64,000 bases of DNA from Phytophthora quininea (GCA_011947345.1 JAAVTG010000412.1:81543-145542); one strand, 5' to 3'; shown: positions 11,014-21,937, numbered from the stretch's first letter. Notes: a model not told the origin generated them from the sequence alone. A program made the numbers and translations.

Positions 11014-11725
11014 ATGTTTAGTCCTTTAGAACAATTTGAAATTTTACCTATTTTTCAAATACCTTTTATATTTACTAATGCTTCTTTAATTTTAATAATA
11101 GGTTTAGTTTATTTATATATATTTTTTTATAAAAACTAAATTTATTCCAACGCGTTTTCAACAAATTTTGAAATAATTTTTAATACAGCTATTGAATTAA
11201 CATATTCAAGTATTGGTAAAGTTGGTAAACATTTTGTTTCATTAATTTTTGTTATTTTTTTCATTTTATTATGTAATTTAATAGGAATGGTTCCTTATAG
11301 TTTTACCGTAACAAGTCATTTAATTATTACATTTACATTAGCATTAACAATATATGTTGGTTTTAATATTATTGGAATAAAAAATATAAATTAAATTTTT
11401 AAATTTATTTTTACCAAGTGGTGCAAATATTGCATTAGTTCCTATTTTAGTACCTATTGAATTAATTTCATATATTTTTCGTGTAATTAGTTTACCTGTA
11501 CGACTTTTTGCTAATATGATGGCAGGACATACATTATTAAAAGTAATAGCAGGTTTTGCTTGGAGTATGTTAAATGTTAATAGTTTTATATTTGTAGCAC
11601 ATTTTATTCCATTAATTTTAATTGTATTATTAGTTGGATTAGAAATTGCAGTAGCTATTATTCAAGCATATGTATTTACTATTTTAACTTGCATGTATAT
11701 AGGGGATGCTATAAATTTACATTAA
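11014..11725 (+). CDS. atp6: ATP synthase F0 subunit a
   Basis: Proton-channel subunit of ATP synthase, about 237 residues from the ATG at 11014 (MFSPLEQFEILPIF). Conserved blocks are the LIGMVPYSFTVTSH helix (about 11280-11320), SLPVRLFANMMAGHTLLKV with the essential Arg (about 11490-11540), and the C-terminal LEIAVAIIQAYVFTIL helix. Breaks lie at T/A runs near 11130, 11165 and 11385. The 3' frame is intact in both turns. It lies between cox3 and trnD. Confidence 0.96.
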
Positions 11726-11739
11726 TATATAATATTTAA

Positions 11740-11813
11740 GGAAAAGTAGCTCAGTTGGTTAGAGTGGTAGCTTGTCACGCTATAGGTCGCGGGTTCAAAT
11801 CCCGTTTTTTCCG
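11740..11813 (+). tRNA. trnD: tRNA-Asp (GUC)
   Basis: Cloverleaf with anticodon GTC and a CGGGTTCAAATCCCG T arm, between atp6 and nad3. Confidence 0.94.
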
Positions 11814-11838
11814 TATTATTATAAAAAAATTAATAAAT

Positions 11839-12191
11839 ATGTTATTAAACTATTCAAATATTTTTATATTTTTAATATTAAGTTTATTTTTATCAATTTT
11901 AATTTTCATGTTATCTTTTGGATTAATTAAACAAAAGATGACTTAGAAAAGTTAACAGCTTACGAATGTGGATTTAATCCATACGATGATGCTAGAAAAA
12001 TTTTTGATGTTAAATTTTATTTAGTAGCAATTCTTTTTATTATTTTCGATTTAGAAGCTGTTTTTGTTTTTCCTTGGGTATTAACTTTAAGTTCAAATTT
12101 TTCATGGGGTTTTTGGACTATGATTGAATTTTTAGTTGAATTAGTTATAGGTTTTGTTTATATTTGGTGTAGTGATGCATTAGAATGGTAA
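11839..12191 (+). CDS. nad3: NADH dehydrogenase subunit 3
   Basis: Small membrane subunit of complex I. The ATG at 11839 and the TAA at 12189-12191 frame 117 residues. The product carries the YECGFNPYDDARKIFDVKFYLVAI block with the invariant Cys, then FDLEAVFVFPW. Here one A is missing near 11932, so the frame breaks. The second turn (48430-48783) has it and is fully open, which shows directly that the break is a reading error. It is the last gene of the plus cluster and converges on cox1. Confidence 0.97.
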
Positions 12192-12344
12192 TAAATATTC
12201 TTTAAAATATAATAAAACTCTATTGTTTTTTTATTATATTTAAATAATTTTATAATATAAAATTATTTAAATATTTTTATATAAAAATTTAAATAATATG
12301 TTATTACTTAATTATTAAGAATTTTTTAAATAAAAATTATATAT
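12192..12344. terminator. Convergent nad3/cox1 spacer with strong hairpin
   Basis: A 153-base gene-free spacer where plus-strand nad3 and minus-strand cox1 meet tail to tail. It holds a perfect 14-base inverted repeat (12239-12252 and 12258-12271) with a five-base loop. This could end or stabilise both mRNAs; the function is inferred from position. The sequence is almost identical in the second turn. Confidence 0.5.
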
Positions 12345-13875
<1,531 letters not shown>

Positions 13876-13953
13876 TTAATTTAAACGCAAAATTATATAA
13901 TTTTATTTTAAATTAAAAAAGCGTTGGTTTTTTAATTTTTATTTTATAAATTT

Positions 13954-14052
13954 TTATTTATTAAAAAATTGTTTTATTTTATAGATTATTTGTTTTATAT
14001 CAGTAAATAATAATAATATTAAAAATATTATACCAATTATTTTAAATATCAT
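13954..14052 (-). CDS. Candidate minimal TatA-like membrane protein, 32 residues
   Basis: An open frame starts six bases after the cox2 stop and ends about 100 bases before cox1. It begins with a hydrophobic helix (residues 2-16, IFKIIGIIFLILLLF), followed at once by a short amphipathic Lys-rich helix (TDIKQIIYKIKQFFNK). That is the architecture of TatA, the pore partner of TatC, and a Phe and a Lys fall where TatA has its FG hinge and KLP segment. The conserved hinge Gly is absent (Thr). The frame is identical and unbroken in both turns. A 32-codon frame can arise by chance in AT-rich DNA, so the call rests on architecture and on the presence of tatC in this genome. Confidence 0.3.
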   Translation of the reverse strand: MIFKIIGIIFLILLLFTDIKQIIYKIKQFFNK

Positions 14053-14057
14053 AATTT

Positions 14058-14786
14058 TTAATTATATATTAAAATCAAAATTGATTTTATTTTTAACCAA
14101 GTTAAATAATCTTCTAATGAAACAGCTTCTACTACAATAGGCATAAATCCATGATTTACTCCACAAATTTCACTACATTGTCCATAAAAACACCTTCTCT
14201 TTTAATAAACATTGAAGTTTGATTTAAACGACCTGGACATGCATCTAATTTTATACCTAATGATGGTATAGCCCAAGAATGTAAAACATCAGAAGCTGTA
14301 ATTAATACACGAATATGACTATTAGTAGGTACTACAACACGATTATCTACTTCTAATATTCTAAATTGACCTATAGCTAAATCATCTTCTTGAACCATAT
14401 AACTATCAAAAATTAAAGGTTCATCAGAAAATTCTAAATTATCTGAATATTCATAACTCCAATACCATTGACTACCTATTACTTTTAATGTAATAATAGG
14501 ATCTATTACTTCATCCATTGAATATAATAATGCAAATGATGGAATTGCAACAGTTAATAAAATTAAAGCTGGAATAGAAGTCCAAATAATTTCAATAGTA
14601 GCACCATGTACAACAGTTGCTGGAATTTTATTTTTTTCATCAAAAGAGTAATAACTCTAAATAACATCCAACAAACAAATACAACGATTAATATTAAAAA
14701 AACATTAAATCATGATGGAAATTAATAATACCTTCCATAACAGGAGTTGCTGGATCTTGAAAACCTAATTGCCAAGGTTCTGCCAT
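14058..14786 (-). CDS. cox2: Cytochrome c oxidase subunit 2
   Basis: Carries the CuA electron-entry site of complex IV. From the ATG at 14786 ([20 protein letters not shown]) the product is about 243 residues, with two N-terminal membrane helices, [11 protein letters not shown], and the CuA region [15 protein letters not shown] followed by [16 protein letters not shown]. Breaks at A/T runs near 14700, 14640 and 14187 are shared between turns. An alternative ATG at 14830 would add a short leader but needs one more T in a five-T run. It lies between trnY and the TatA-like ORF. Confidence 0.96.
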
Positions 14787-14990
14787 ATCTAAAAAGTGAA
14801 TTGATTTGTTATATAATTTGTTATTGTCATAATATTGTTGAAATTTATTTTATTTTTTAATATATACAAAAATAATTAATATAATATTTTTAAAAATATT
14901 ATAATCTTTCTTTAAGAATATATTTTTTTAAATTTTTTAAAAAATTATTTTATTAATTTAATAAAAGTATATTCCTACATTAATTTCTTT

Positions 14991-15074
14991 TGGAGAAGGT
15001 AGGATTCGAACCTACGTAGAAATCTTTTCAACAAATTTACAGTCTGCCGCTTTTAACCACTCAGCCACTTCTCC
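14991..15074 (-). tRNA. trnY: tRNA-Tyr (GUA)
   Basis: Class II cloverleaf on the minus strand with a long variable arm, anticodon GTA, acceptor GGAGAAG/CTTCTCC and a TAGGTTCGAATCCTA T arm. Confidence 0.94.
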
Positions 15075-15089
15075 TTTATAATTTAATTT

Positions 15090-15161
15090 TGTGATTAATG
15101 GGACTCGAACCCATAATATTTACTTGGAAGATAAATGATTTACCAATTAATCTATAATCAC
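15090..15161 (-). tRNA. trnG: tRNA-Gly (UCC)
   Basis: Minus-strand cloverleaf with anticodon TCC and acceptor GTGATTA. It is one of two Gly tRNAs either side of a short unexplained spacer. Confidence 0.92.
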
Positions 15162-15197
15162 ATAATAGTTTTTTAATGTCAATACTTTATTATTATT

Positions 15198-15239
15198 CCC
15201 GAAAAAAATTGGAAATACCAAATACTGCCTTTGGGTCCA
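15198..15239 (-). other. Structured spacer between two tRNA-Gly genes
   Basis: The 87-base gap between the trnG genes contains a stretch richer in G/C than its surroundings. On the transcribed strand, a CCAAA...TTTGG hairpin with a seven-base loop and a TTGG...CCAA hairpin followed by seven T share the same TTGG bases, so they exclude one another. It is identical in both turns. The second hairpin looks like a bacterial-type terminator, but no function is established. Confidence 0.35.
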
Positions 15240-15248
15240 TTTTAAAAA

Positions 15249-15319
15249 AGCAAAAAGGGGACTCGAACCCCCAACATTAACCTTGGCAAGGTTATACTCT
15301 ACCATTGAGCTATTTTTGC
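15249..15319 (-). tRNA. trnG: tRNA-Gly (GCC)
   Basis: Minus-strand cloverleaf with anticodon GCC, acceptor GCAAAAA and a GGGGGTTCGAGTCCCC T arm. It follows rpl5. Confidence 0.93.
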
Positions 15320-15337
15320 ATTTAAATTATTTTTTAA

Positions 15338-15845
15338 TTAAAAAAATGAATTTAATAATATAAATAATTCTTTATTTGTATTAGTATTTGTTTGTATTGA
15401 AATATCAATTGGTGGAATATTTTTGAATTTTAAAAATTCAGTTTTTAATTCAAAAAATGTAAAACATTTGAAATTTGAAAATTTATTATATTTTTATTTT
15501 CTAAATTAAATTTTATATTTTCTAAATTAGGTAATATAAAAATAAAATTTTTCTAAAAAATATATATATTTTTTTCGTAATGTGATTTTACAACCAATAA
15601 TTGAATTTTTTTGATTTTTAAAAATATATTATTTTTTTGATTTTGTAATTATTGGTTTTTGATTTGTTATTAATTTTAAAAGTAAAATAATATTTATTAA
15701 TTTTTTTCTAAATTTGCATCTTTAAAACCAATATTTAAACAAATTTTATTTATTTTAGAAATTTCAAATATATTTTTATAAGTTAATTTTGTTATAAGAT
15801 CGTATAATGTAACATTTTTATAATGATTTTGTAAATTTTTTGCAT
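15338..15845 (-). CDS. rpl5: Ribosomal protein L5
   Basis: Binds the 5S/central protuberance region in bacterial ribosomes. From the ATG at 15845 about 169 residues. The N-terminal part has the KNVTLYDLITKLTYKN and FEISKINKICLNIGFKDAN blocks, matching L5's EIPKLEKIVLNIGV region. A GCKITLRKKYIYFLEKF segment follows (about 15540-15600), then the C-terminal PPIDISIQTNTNT part. Several A/T runs break it; the 5' frame is open only in the second turn (52209-52439). The rpl14-rpl5 order is as in the bacterial spc operon. The overlap with rpl14 is avoided by nine bases. Confidence 0.88.
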
Positions 15846-15854
15846 AGAGAATTT

Positions 15855-16216
15855 TTATAAAATATTTGAAGCTAATGATAATATTTTAAAATTTTTTGTT
15901 TTCTAAATTCAGAAGTAATTGGACCAAATACACGTGTACCTAATGGTTTATTTTGATTATTTAAAATAATAATACAATTTTTATCAAATTTGATTAAATT
16001 ACCAATTGTACTTTTTTTTATAAGTTGTATGTATAATTAAAGCTTTAAATAAATCACCTTTAACGATTTTAATTTTTTTTTGATTTAAACGTAATTTTTT
16101 GCAGAAATTAAAATTGTATCACCAATTTTACCATTTTTTTTTATATATTTTTAGACATTGTCCTATCTTTATACCACTATTATCATTTACTTTTAATTTA
16201 GTTTGAATTTGAATCA
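15855..16216 (-). CDS. rpl14: Ribosomal protein L14
   Basis: Large-subunit protein near the factor-binding site. The ATG at 16216 begins MIQIQTKLKVNDNSGIKIGQ, matching the L14 start with its DNSG motif. GKIGDTILISAK, VKGDLFKALIIHT and the C-terminal PLGTRVFGPITSEFR and KILSLASNIL follow, all family hallmarks. About 120 residues, the usual length. The frame breaks at T/A runs near 16140, 16100, 16015 and 15895. It lies directly after the tRNA block and ahead of rpl5. Confidence 0.92.
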
Positions 16217-16229
16217 TAAAGTTTAAAAA

Positions 16230-16302
16230 TGATGAGAGTAGGACTTGAACCTACATCTTCAGATTATGAGCCTGATAAGTTTACCTATTACTCTATCTCA
16301 TC
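16230..16302 (-). tRNA. trnfM: Initiator-like tRNA-Met (CAU)
   Basis: Minus-strand cloverleaf with anticodon CAT. The anticodon arm sequence around GGCTCATAATCTGAAGAT is closest to bacterial initiator tRNA among the three CAU tRNAs here, so I assign initiation to it. That assignment is by resemblance. Confidence 0.8.
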
Positions 16303-16306
16303 CCGA

Positions 16307-16381
16307 TCGGAAGAAAAGGATTCGAACCTTTGATCTTCTGTTCCCAAAACAGATGCATTAGCCAGACTATGCTACCTTCCG
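16307..16381 (-). tRNA. trnP: tRNA-Pro (UGG)
   Basis: Minus-strand cloverleaf with acceptor CGGAAGG/CTTCCG, anticodon TGG and an AAGGTTCGAATCCTT T arm. Confidence 0.94.
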
Positions 16382-16389
16382 TTTAAAGA

Positions 16390-16461
16390 TAATGATGGTA
16401 GGATTTGAACCTACAACATTAGGATTATGATTCCCACGCTCTACCATTAAACTACATCATC
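16390..16461 (-). tRNA. trnM: Elongator-like tRNA-Met (CAU)
   Basis: Minus-strand cloverleaf with acceptor GATGATG and anticodon CAT in a TGGGA/TCCTA stem. It lacks the initiator-like anticodon stem, so it is probably the elongator Met tRNA. Confidence 0.82.
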
Positions 16462-16469
16462 ATTAAAAT

Positions 16470-16558
16470 AAGTCGAAGTGGGATTTGAACCCACGAGTTA
16501 ATTAATTAACTGATAGTTTAGCAAACTACTGCCTTAAACCTGACTTGGCTATTCGACC
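16470..16558 (-). tRNA. trnS: tRNA-Ser (GCU)
   Basis: Class II tRNA with a long variable arm (GTTAATTAATTAAC hairpin), anticodon GCT and a GTGGGTTCAAATCCCAC T arm. Confidence 0.93.
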
Positions 16559-16570
16559 TAAAATATAAAA

Positions 16571-16642
16571 CTTCTTTGATAGGATTTGAACCTACAACCT
16601 AATGGTTAACAGCCATTTGCTCTACCGTTGAGCTACAAAGAA
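16571..16642 (-). tRNA. trnN: tRNA-Asn (GUU)
   Basis: Minus-strand cloverleaf with anticodon GTT and acceptor TTCTTTG/CAAAGAA. It is the first tRNA downstream of rnl. Confidence 0.94.
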
Positions 16643-16671
16643 ATAAAATTATATTTAAATTTTTATTAAAA

Positions 16672-16982
16672 CTTTTAGTATTTTTAAGCTAAATATCTTA
16701 CAATACGTACACTTAAAACCTATTTATGTAATAGTCTTTTACAGTTTTTATATGAAAAATTTTTAAGAATGGTTTCTTACTTAGATGCTTTCAGTAATTA
16801 TCCAAAATAAATTTAGCTACTCGGCGATGCCTTATTAATTATAAAAATTATAATATTTTAAACAACCGATACACCAGAGATTTACCCTTCTCGGTCCTCT
16901 CGTACTAGAGTTAGATTCTTTCATTTTTCAAAATATATATAGAAGATAGGAACCAAACTGTCTCACGACGTTCTAAACCCAA

Positions 16983-17022
<40 letters not shown>

Positions 17023-17100
17023 AACCTTCTTCAGCTCCAGGATGTGATGAGTCGACATCGAGGTGCCAAACGACTCCGTCGATAGGAGCTCTTAGGAGTC

Positions 17101-17143
<43 letters not shown>

Positions 17144-17579
17144 AATCTTTCCACAAAGAATTATCGGATCACTATGACCGACTTTCGTCCCTGTTTGATA
17201 TGTCTATCTTACAGTCAAGCAAGCTTTTACCATTACGCTCTACAATTGATACTATATTCCAATTTGAGCTTACCTTTGTACACCTCCGTTACTCTTTAGG
17301 AGGTGACCGCCCCAGTCAAACTACCAACCATACACTGTCTATTTTTTAAATATTAGTTATTTATTTTAATAAGAGTGGTATTTCAAGATTATCTAAACAA
17401 TTTACTAGCGTAAAGATCTAAACAATTCCCACTTATGCTACACATATTAGATAAAATAACAATATAAAGATGTAGTAAAGGTTCACGGGGTCTTTCCGTC
17501 TAACTATAGAAAATCCGCATCTTCACGGATAATTCAAATTCACTGAGTCTATATTGGAGACAGCGGGGATGTCGTTACA

Positions 17580-17636
<57 letters not shown>

Positions 17637-17694
17637 GAGTTACGGCCGCCGTTTACTGGGACTTCCATTTAATGCGTAAACATCTCCTATTAAT

Positions 17695-17732
<38 letters not shown>

Positions 17733-19312
17733 GTTACCATTTAGCAGAGTCCTAAGTTTTTATTAAACAGTCGCAACCCCTATTTTGTGACACCTAATTA
17801 AAAAAATTAATTAGGTACTTTTTATCCCGAAGTTACAAAGTCATTTTGCCGAGTTCCTTCAATATAGTTCTCTCATTCACCTTAGTCTACTCGACCTATC
17901 CACCTGTGTCGGTTTCGGGTACGGTTTATTATTTAAAAAGTTATTTCCTGAAAAATTAAAAATTTTTGTCACTTTTTTAAAAATTTAATTTAAAAATTAT
18001 CCCATCAAAATTTGCTTTCGTCAAATCTTTCTTAGGGGCCGTTTCACTCTATGAAAAACATTTTAACATAGAAACCCTTGGATTTACGGTGATAATGATT
18101 ATTAGTCATTATTTTTTGTTACTAATGCTAGCATTTTCTTTTCTGATATTTTCAACATATTTCACAATATATCTTTATTAACATACAGAATGTTCCGCTA
18201 CCGTTTTATTATAAAAATAAAACTTGCCGCTTCGGTAAATTTCTTAAGTCTCGATACATTTTAGGCGCAAAAACTAGACCAATGAGCTATTACGCTTTCT
18301 TTAAAGGATGGCTGCTTCCAAGCCTACCTACTGGTTGTTATTATTTTTCACTTCCTTTTTCACTTAGAATATTATTTAGAGACCTTAGCGATCAATCTGG
18401 GCTGTTTCCCTCTTGACAATAGACCTTAGCGCCTAATGTCTGTCTATTTAAATTTCATTTTTTGTATTCGGAGTTTCTAAGAATTCAGTAAGTTTTTATG
18501 CCCCCTAGCTCAATGAGTGCTCTACCCCAAAAAAGATTTTAAATGCTCTACTTCAATAGATTTCGCGGAAAACCAGCTATCTCCGAGTTTGATTAGCCTT
18601 TCACTCCTAACCACAAATCATCTCCATATTTTGCCACATATGTGAGTTCGATCCTCCAAATAGTTTTACCTATTTTTCAATCTGTTCATGGTTAGATCAC
18701 TCGGTTTCGGGTCTTATTTTTATAACTCTTTTAGCTTTTTAAAACTTGAATTATCTACGCCTACTTTATTAAATTAAGCTTGCTATAAAAATAAACTTGC
18801 TAGCCCATTATGCAAAAGGTACACTGTTATTTTTACAAAAATTTCAATTGATTATTAACATAAAGTTTCAGAATTATTTCAAACTCAAAAGTTCTTTTTC
18901 ACCTTTCCTTTACAGTACTTGTTCACTATCGATCATTAATTCTTTATAGGTTTTGAGGGTGGTCCCCCAATTTTCAAAAAGATTACACATACCTCTTTTT
19001 ACTATAATATAAATTAAAATTATTCTACAGGACTTTTACCTTATTAAGTAAATTTTTAAAATTTTTTAAATAATTTTTTAATTTATAAACCTAATTTCCA
19101 TTTTCATTCGTCATTACTCACAGAATCTCGTTTGATTTTTATACAGTTACTTAGATATTTCAATTCACTGTTTTTAAAATTTTTACAAAAAAGTTTTCTT
19201 TAGGAAATCTATATTTCAAAATAAAATATAATTAAATATAGCTTTTCGCATTTTTACGTCCTAAAATTGAAATTAATGCCAAGGCATCCACTTAATGCTT
19301 TAATTATTTTTT
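16672..19312 (-). rRNA. rnl: Large subunit ribosomal RNA
   Basis: Bacterial-type LSU rRNA of about 2.64 kb. The 5' end has GTGGATGCCTTGGCATTAAT (minus strand from 19291). The peptidyl-transferase region shows CGGGGATAACAGGCTGATG near 17100-17120, and the sarcin-ricin loop AGTACGAGAGGACCGAGAAGG is at 16893-16913. Ends were placed by the pairing expected between the 5' and 3' termini and are good to about ten bases. I see no intron. It lies between the small ORF after rps4 and trnN, inside the ribosomal-protein unit. Confidence 0.96.
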
Positions 19313-19316
19313 TATA

Positions 19317-19592
19317 TTACTTAAACAATATAAATAATTTAATTTTTATTTTTTTTAAATATTCATTTATTAATTTTAAATTTAAATGAAAAGGATAAAG
19401 AATAGAATTAAATGTAGGTTGTTTAAAAAAATACCTTTTTAACTTTTTATTTTTATGTAAATAAGTAGTAGTTTGAGGTTTTAATGGTTTTTGTTCACCT
19501 AAAAATAATAAATATTTTTTTTTATTTGATGAAAAATATGGATAATTTTTATTTTTTTGTTGTGATTTAATTTTTTTATTTTTATGTATCAT
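19317..19592 (-). CDS. Unassigned basic ORF, 91 residues, coupled to rps4
   Basis: The ATG overlaps the rps4 stop by one base (TAATG), and the frame runs for 91 codons to within a few bases of the rnl 5' end. The product is very basic, Lys-rich at its start (MIHKNKKIKSQQKNK). It has a central FLGEQKPLKPQTTTYLHKNK stretch and a C-terminal FHLNLKLINEYLKKIKIK segment, with no membrane helix. It resembles a small ribosomal or RNA-binding protein, but I recognise no family. It is open here, while the second turn is frameshifted in its Lys-rich start. It could also be a displaced part of a ribosomal protein. Confidence 0.6.
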   Translation of the reverse strand: MIHKNKKIKSQQKNKNYPYFSSNKKKYLLFLGEQKPLKPQTTTYLHKNKKLKRYFFKQPTFNSILYPFHLNLKLINEYLKKIKIKLFILFK

Positions 19593-20046
19593 TATTTTTT
19601 TATAATATGTATAATATCACCCTTTTGTAATAAAAAATTAGGTTTACTAATTATTTTATTATTTATTTTAATTTTTTATGATTAATTAATTGTTTTGATT
19701 GAAAAATGGTTTTAGCTAATTTTAATCGTACAAGATTAATATCTAAACGACTTTCTAATAAAATTATAAATTTTTAAAAATATTTATTTTATTATCTTTT
19801 TAGTTAATTTTTTAATAAATTTTTTAATTGATATTCGTGAATACAACCATAAAAATTTCGAAATTGTTGTTTTTCAAATAATCTTTTTGAAAAAATTTTT
19901 TCGTTTTTCAGGTTTAATTTCTTTTTATATCTTAATTTTTTTAAATAAATTCCATTTTTTGATTTTAATTTTAATAATTTTAAATTTTTATGTATATTTC
20001 TATTATTTTGAAAACATATTTTATTTCTTGGTATTAATTTATTCAT
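19592..20046 (-). CDS. rps4: Ribosomal protein S4
   Basis: Assembly-initiating small-subunit protein. The ATG at 20046 opens MNKLIPRNKICFQNNRN. The C-terminal half is the S4 RNA-binding domain with LESRLDINLVRLKLAKTIFQ, QLINHKKIKINNKIISKP and GDIIHIIKK. About 151 residues, shorter than the usual 200, mainly by loss of N-terminal sequence. Breaks lie at A/T runs near 19895, 19800, 19775 and 19670; the S4 domain is fully open in the second turn (56194-56451). It lies between rps2 and the basic ORF. Confidence 0.9.
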
Positions 20047-20054
20047 ATTAGATA

Positions 20055-20644
20055 TTAAAATATTTTACGTAATAAATACATTAAAGTATATATTGATTGA
20101 ACATTTTTGAATTTGTTATTATAGGATAATTTATATTTTTTAAAGTTTGATTAGTATTTATTAATGAAATTGTTGGAATTTTTAAAGTTGATAATTCTTG
20201 ATTTAAAAATTTTTCATTAATTGAACTTTTAATTATTAAAATTAATTTTATTTCATTTTCTTTTAATAAATAATGAATAACTTTATTAAAAGTTGTATTT
20301 ATAATTTTATTAGTAATAAAACCATTTATCCATTCTTTATTAAAGAAGATAATATTTGGATTTTTTTAAAAAGCTCTTGTTAATAAAAATTGAACTTCAT
20401 TTGCATTACCTATTATTAAAATTCTTTCATTTTTATTTAACATATACTTTATTAATTTAAAAATACGTTTTAAAAAAAAGAAACATCTTTTAAATTTATA
20501 ATAGTATAATCATGTCTACTACCATATATAAAAGGTAAAATTTCTTTATTAGTATATGTTAAAGATTCGCCATACATATTTTTTGATTTAAATAATAAAT
20601 TTAATAAAATATTATTATTTGTTTTTTTTTATTTTATGAACCAT
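20055..20644 (-). CDS. rps2: Ribosomal protein S2
   Basis: From the ATG at 20644 about 196 residues after mending A/T runs. Family signs are ILPFIYGSRHDYTIINLKDV (about 20495-20560), the NKEWINGFITNKI block that matches the S2 WxxGxLTN motif (about 20305-20345), and the C-terminal LKIPTISLINTN and YPIITNSKNVQSIY segments. It sits between rpl6 (stop three bases upstream) and rps4. No single open frame covers it in either turn, so automatic calling would miss it. Confidence 0.85.
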
Positions 20645-20646
20645 AG

Positions 20647-21198
20647 TTAATTATTTTTTACTTTTTTCCCTTCTTTTGAAATATTTTTTCATTTTTAAAA
20701 AGTAAACCTTTACCTTTATAAGGTTCTGGTTTTTATGATTTTTAATAAAATTAACAAATTGACTTAAATATATATAATCAATACTATTAAAAATTAAAAT
20801 ATTTGTATTATTGATTATCTCAATATTTGATGGAATTTGAAAAAAATATTATGACTAAATCCTAATTTTAAAATTAAAGTATTATTTTCAATAAAAGCTT
20901 TAAAACCAATACCTTTAAGAATTAAAGTTAATTTAAATCCTTGTAAAAGACCTTTAATTTTAATTTTTATTAATTTATTATATAAATTTAAAATACTTTT
21001 TTTTAGTTGAATTATGAATAGTAATTAATAATTTATTTTTTTAAAAAATAAAAATATTATTAATTATTTTTAAAGATAAAATTCCTGAAAGACTTTTAAA
21101 AAAATGTTATTTTTTTTTAATATTTTAATACTAATTGGAATATTAAAAGTTTTATCTATAAAAAAATTGAATATTTCCTAAAGGACTTTTAAAAAAAT
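20647..21198 (-). CDS. rpl6: Ribosomal protein L6
   Basis: Large-subunit protein of the spc cluster, after rps8. Readable parts are IPISIKILKKNNIFLKSLSG near 21085-21140, GLLQGFKLTLILKGIGFKAF near 20900-20960, LKLGFSHNIFF, and the C-terminal PEPYKGKGLLF block near 20705-20730, which matches the L6 signature. About 183 residues. No ATG lies at the 5' end; the frame appears to open at an ATT near 21198, or an ATG is hidden by a miscalled run. The first part duplicates an internal segment (see the repeat at 21086-21240). Many A/T breaks occur, in both turns. Confidence 0.8.
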
Positions 21199-21240
21199 GT
21201 TATTTTTATTTTATTATTTTTTTAATATTTTAATCATATT
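21086..21240. repeat. Partial direct duplication at rps8/rpl6 junction
   Basis: A segment of about 50 bases occurs twice, near 21086-21135 (inside rpl6) and 21178-21240 (rps8 3' end and rpl6 5' end). The shared core is ACTTTTAAAAAAATGTTATTTTT followed by TTTTAATATTTTAAT. The upstream copy carries a 14-base insertion. Both copies are present in both turns, so this is a real genomic feature. It has placed a repeat of the NNIFLKSxLG peptide at the rpl6 start. Confidence 0.65.
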
Positions 21241-21615
21241 TTTAAAAATTTTACAAATTAATTCACCACCAACATTTAATTTTTTTGCTTGTAAATCGGT
21301 TAAAATACCTGTAGATGTTGAAATAATAAAAATCCTGTTTTTTTATATAAATTTTTATTATTTATATATAAACGTTTTCCAGGTTTTGATAAGCGTTTTA
21401 TTTCAGTAATTACTGCTTTATTTTTTTATATTTTAAATAAATATCTAATTGATTTTTTGAATTTATTTTATAACTTTTAATAAAACCTTCTTTAACTAAT
21501 ATATTTAAAATATTTATACTTTGTTTTGATTTTTGTTGTACTATTTTTGATTTTTTGCTAAGTAACCATTTTTTATTTTTGAAAATAAATTTGAAAGAGT
21601 ATCTGTTATAATCAT
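21214..21615 (-). CDS. rps8: Ribosomal protein S8
   Basis: The ATG at 21615 begins [17 protein letters not shown], the S8 start. [28 protein letters not shown], and [27 protein letters not shown] follow, which is the family's C-terminal STSxGxxTDxxA...GGExLCxxW signature with Phe for the last Trp. About 133 residues. Breaks lie at A runs near 21550, 21430 and 21335. It starts seven bases after the rps14 stop. A second in-frame Met lies 30 bases upstream, inside the rps14 end. Confidence 0.92.
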
Positions 21616-21622
21616 AATTAAA

Positions 21623-21916
21623 TTACCAACTATATTTTGAAACACCTGGTAAAAATCCTTTAGATGCTAATTTACGTAATTGAATTCTAGAAATTTTAAA
21701 TAAACGATAAATACTTTTTGACCGTCCAGTTAAAATACATAAATTTTTAATACGTGTAATTGAGGAATTTTGATGAAAAAAACCATTTTTGTTGTAATTT
21801 CCATCTTAAATCCTTTTTAATATTTAAATTTTTGGAAAGAATTTTTAAAGTTAATCTATTTTTTCAAAATTTTTAAATAGATAACGTTGTTTTATATTTT
21901 TTTAATTTTTTTGCAT
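21623..21916 (-). CDS. rps14: Ribosomal protein S14
   Basis: About 97 residues from the ATG at 21916. The N-terminal part reads [31 protein letters not shown]. The C-terminal half has [47 protein letters not shown], a textbook S14 end. The 3' half is open as a 60-residue frame in the second turn (58226-58408). A/T runs near 21900, 21860 and 21780 break it. It lies between trnA and rps8. Confidence 0.93.
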
Positions 21917-21937
21917 AAATTTTTAAGAAAATAAATT

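Noticed and set aside
16672..19312. Possible intron or homing-endonuclease gene in rnl or cox1.
   Set aside because: Conserved rRNA and cox1 blocks are contiguous at normal spacing; there is no LAGLIDADG or GIY-YIG motif and no intron-sized insertion.
21197..21409. A 70-codon plus-strand frame over rps8 (also at 57799-58011).
   Set aside because: It is the antisense shadow of rps8, whose conserved motifs are on the minus strand.
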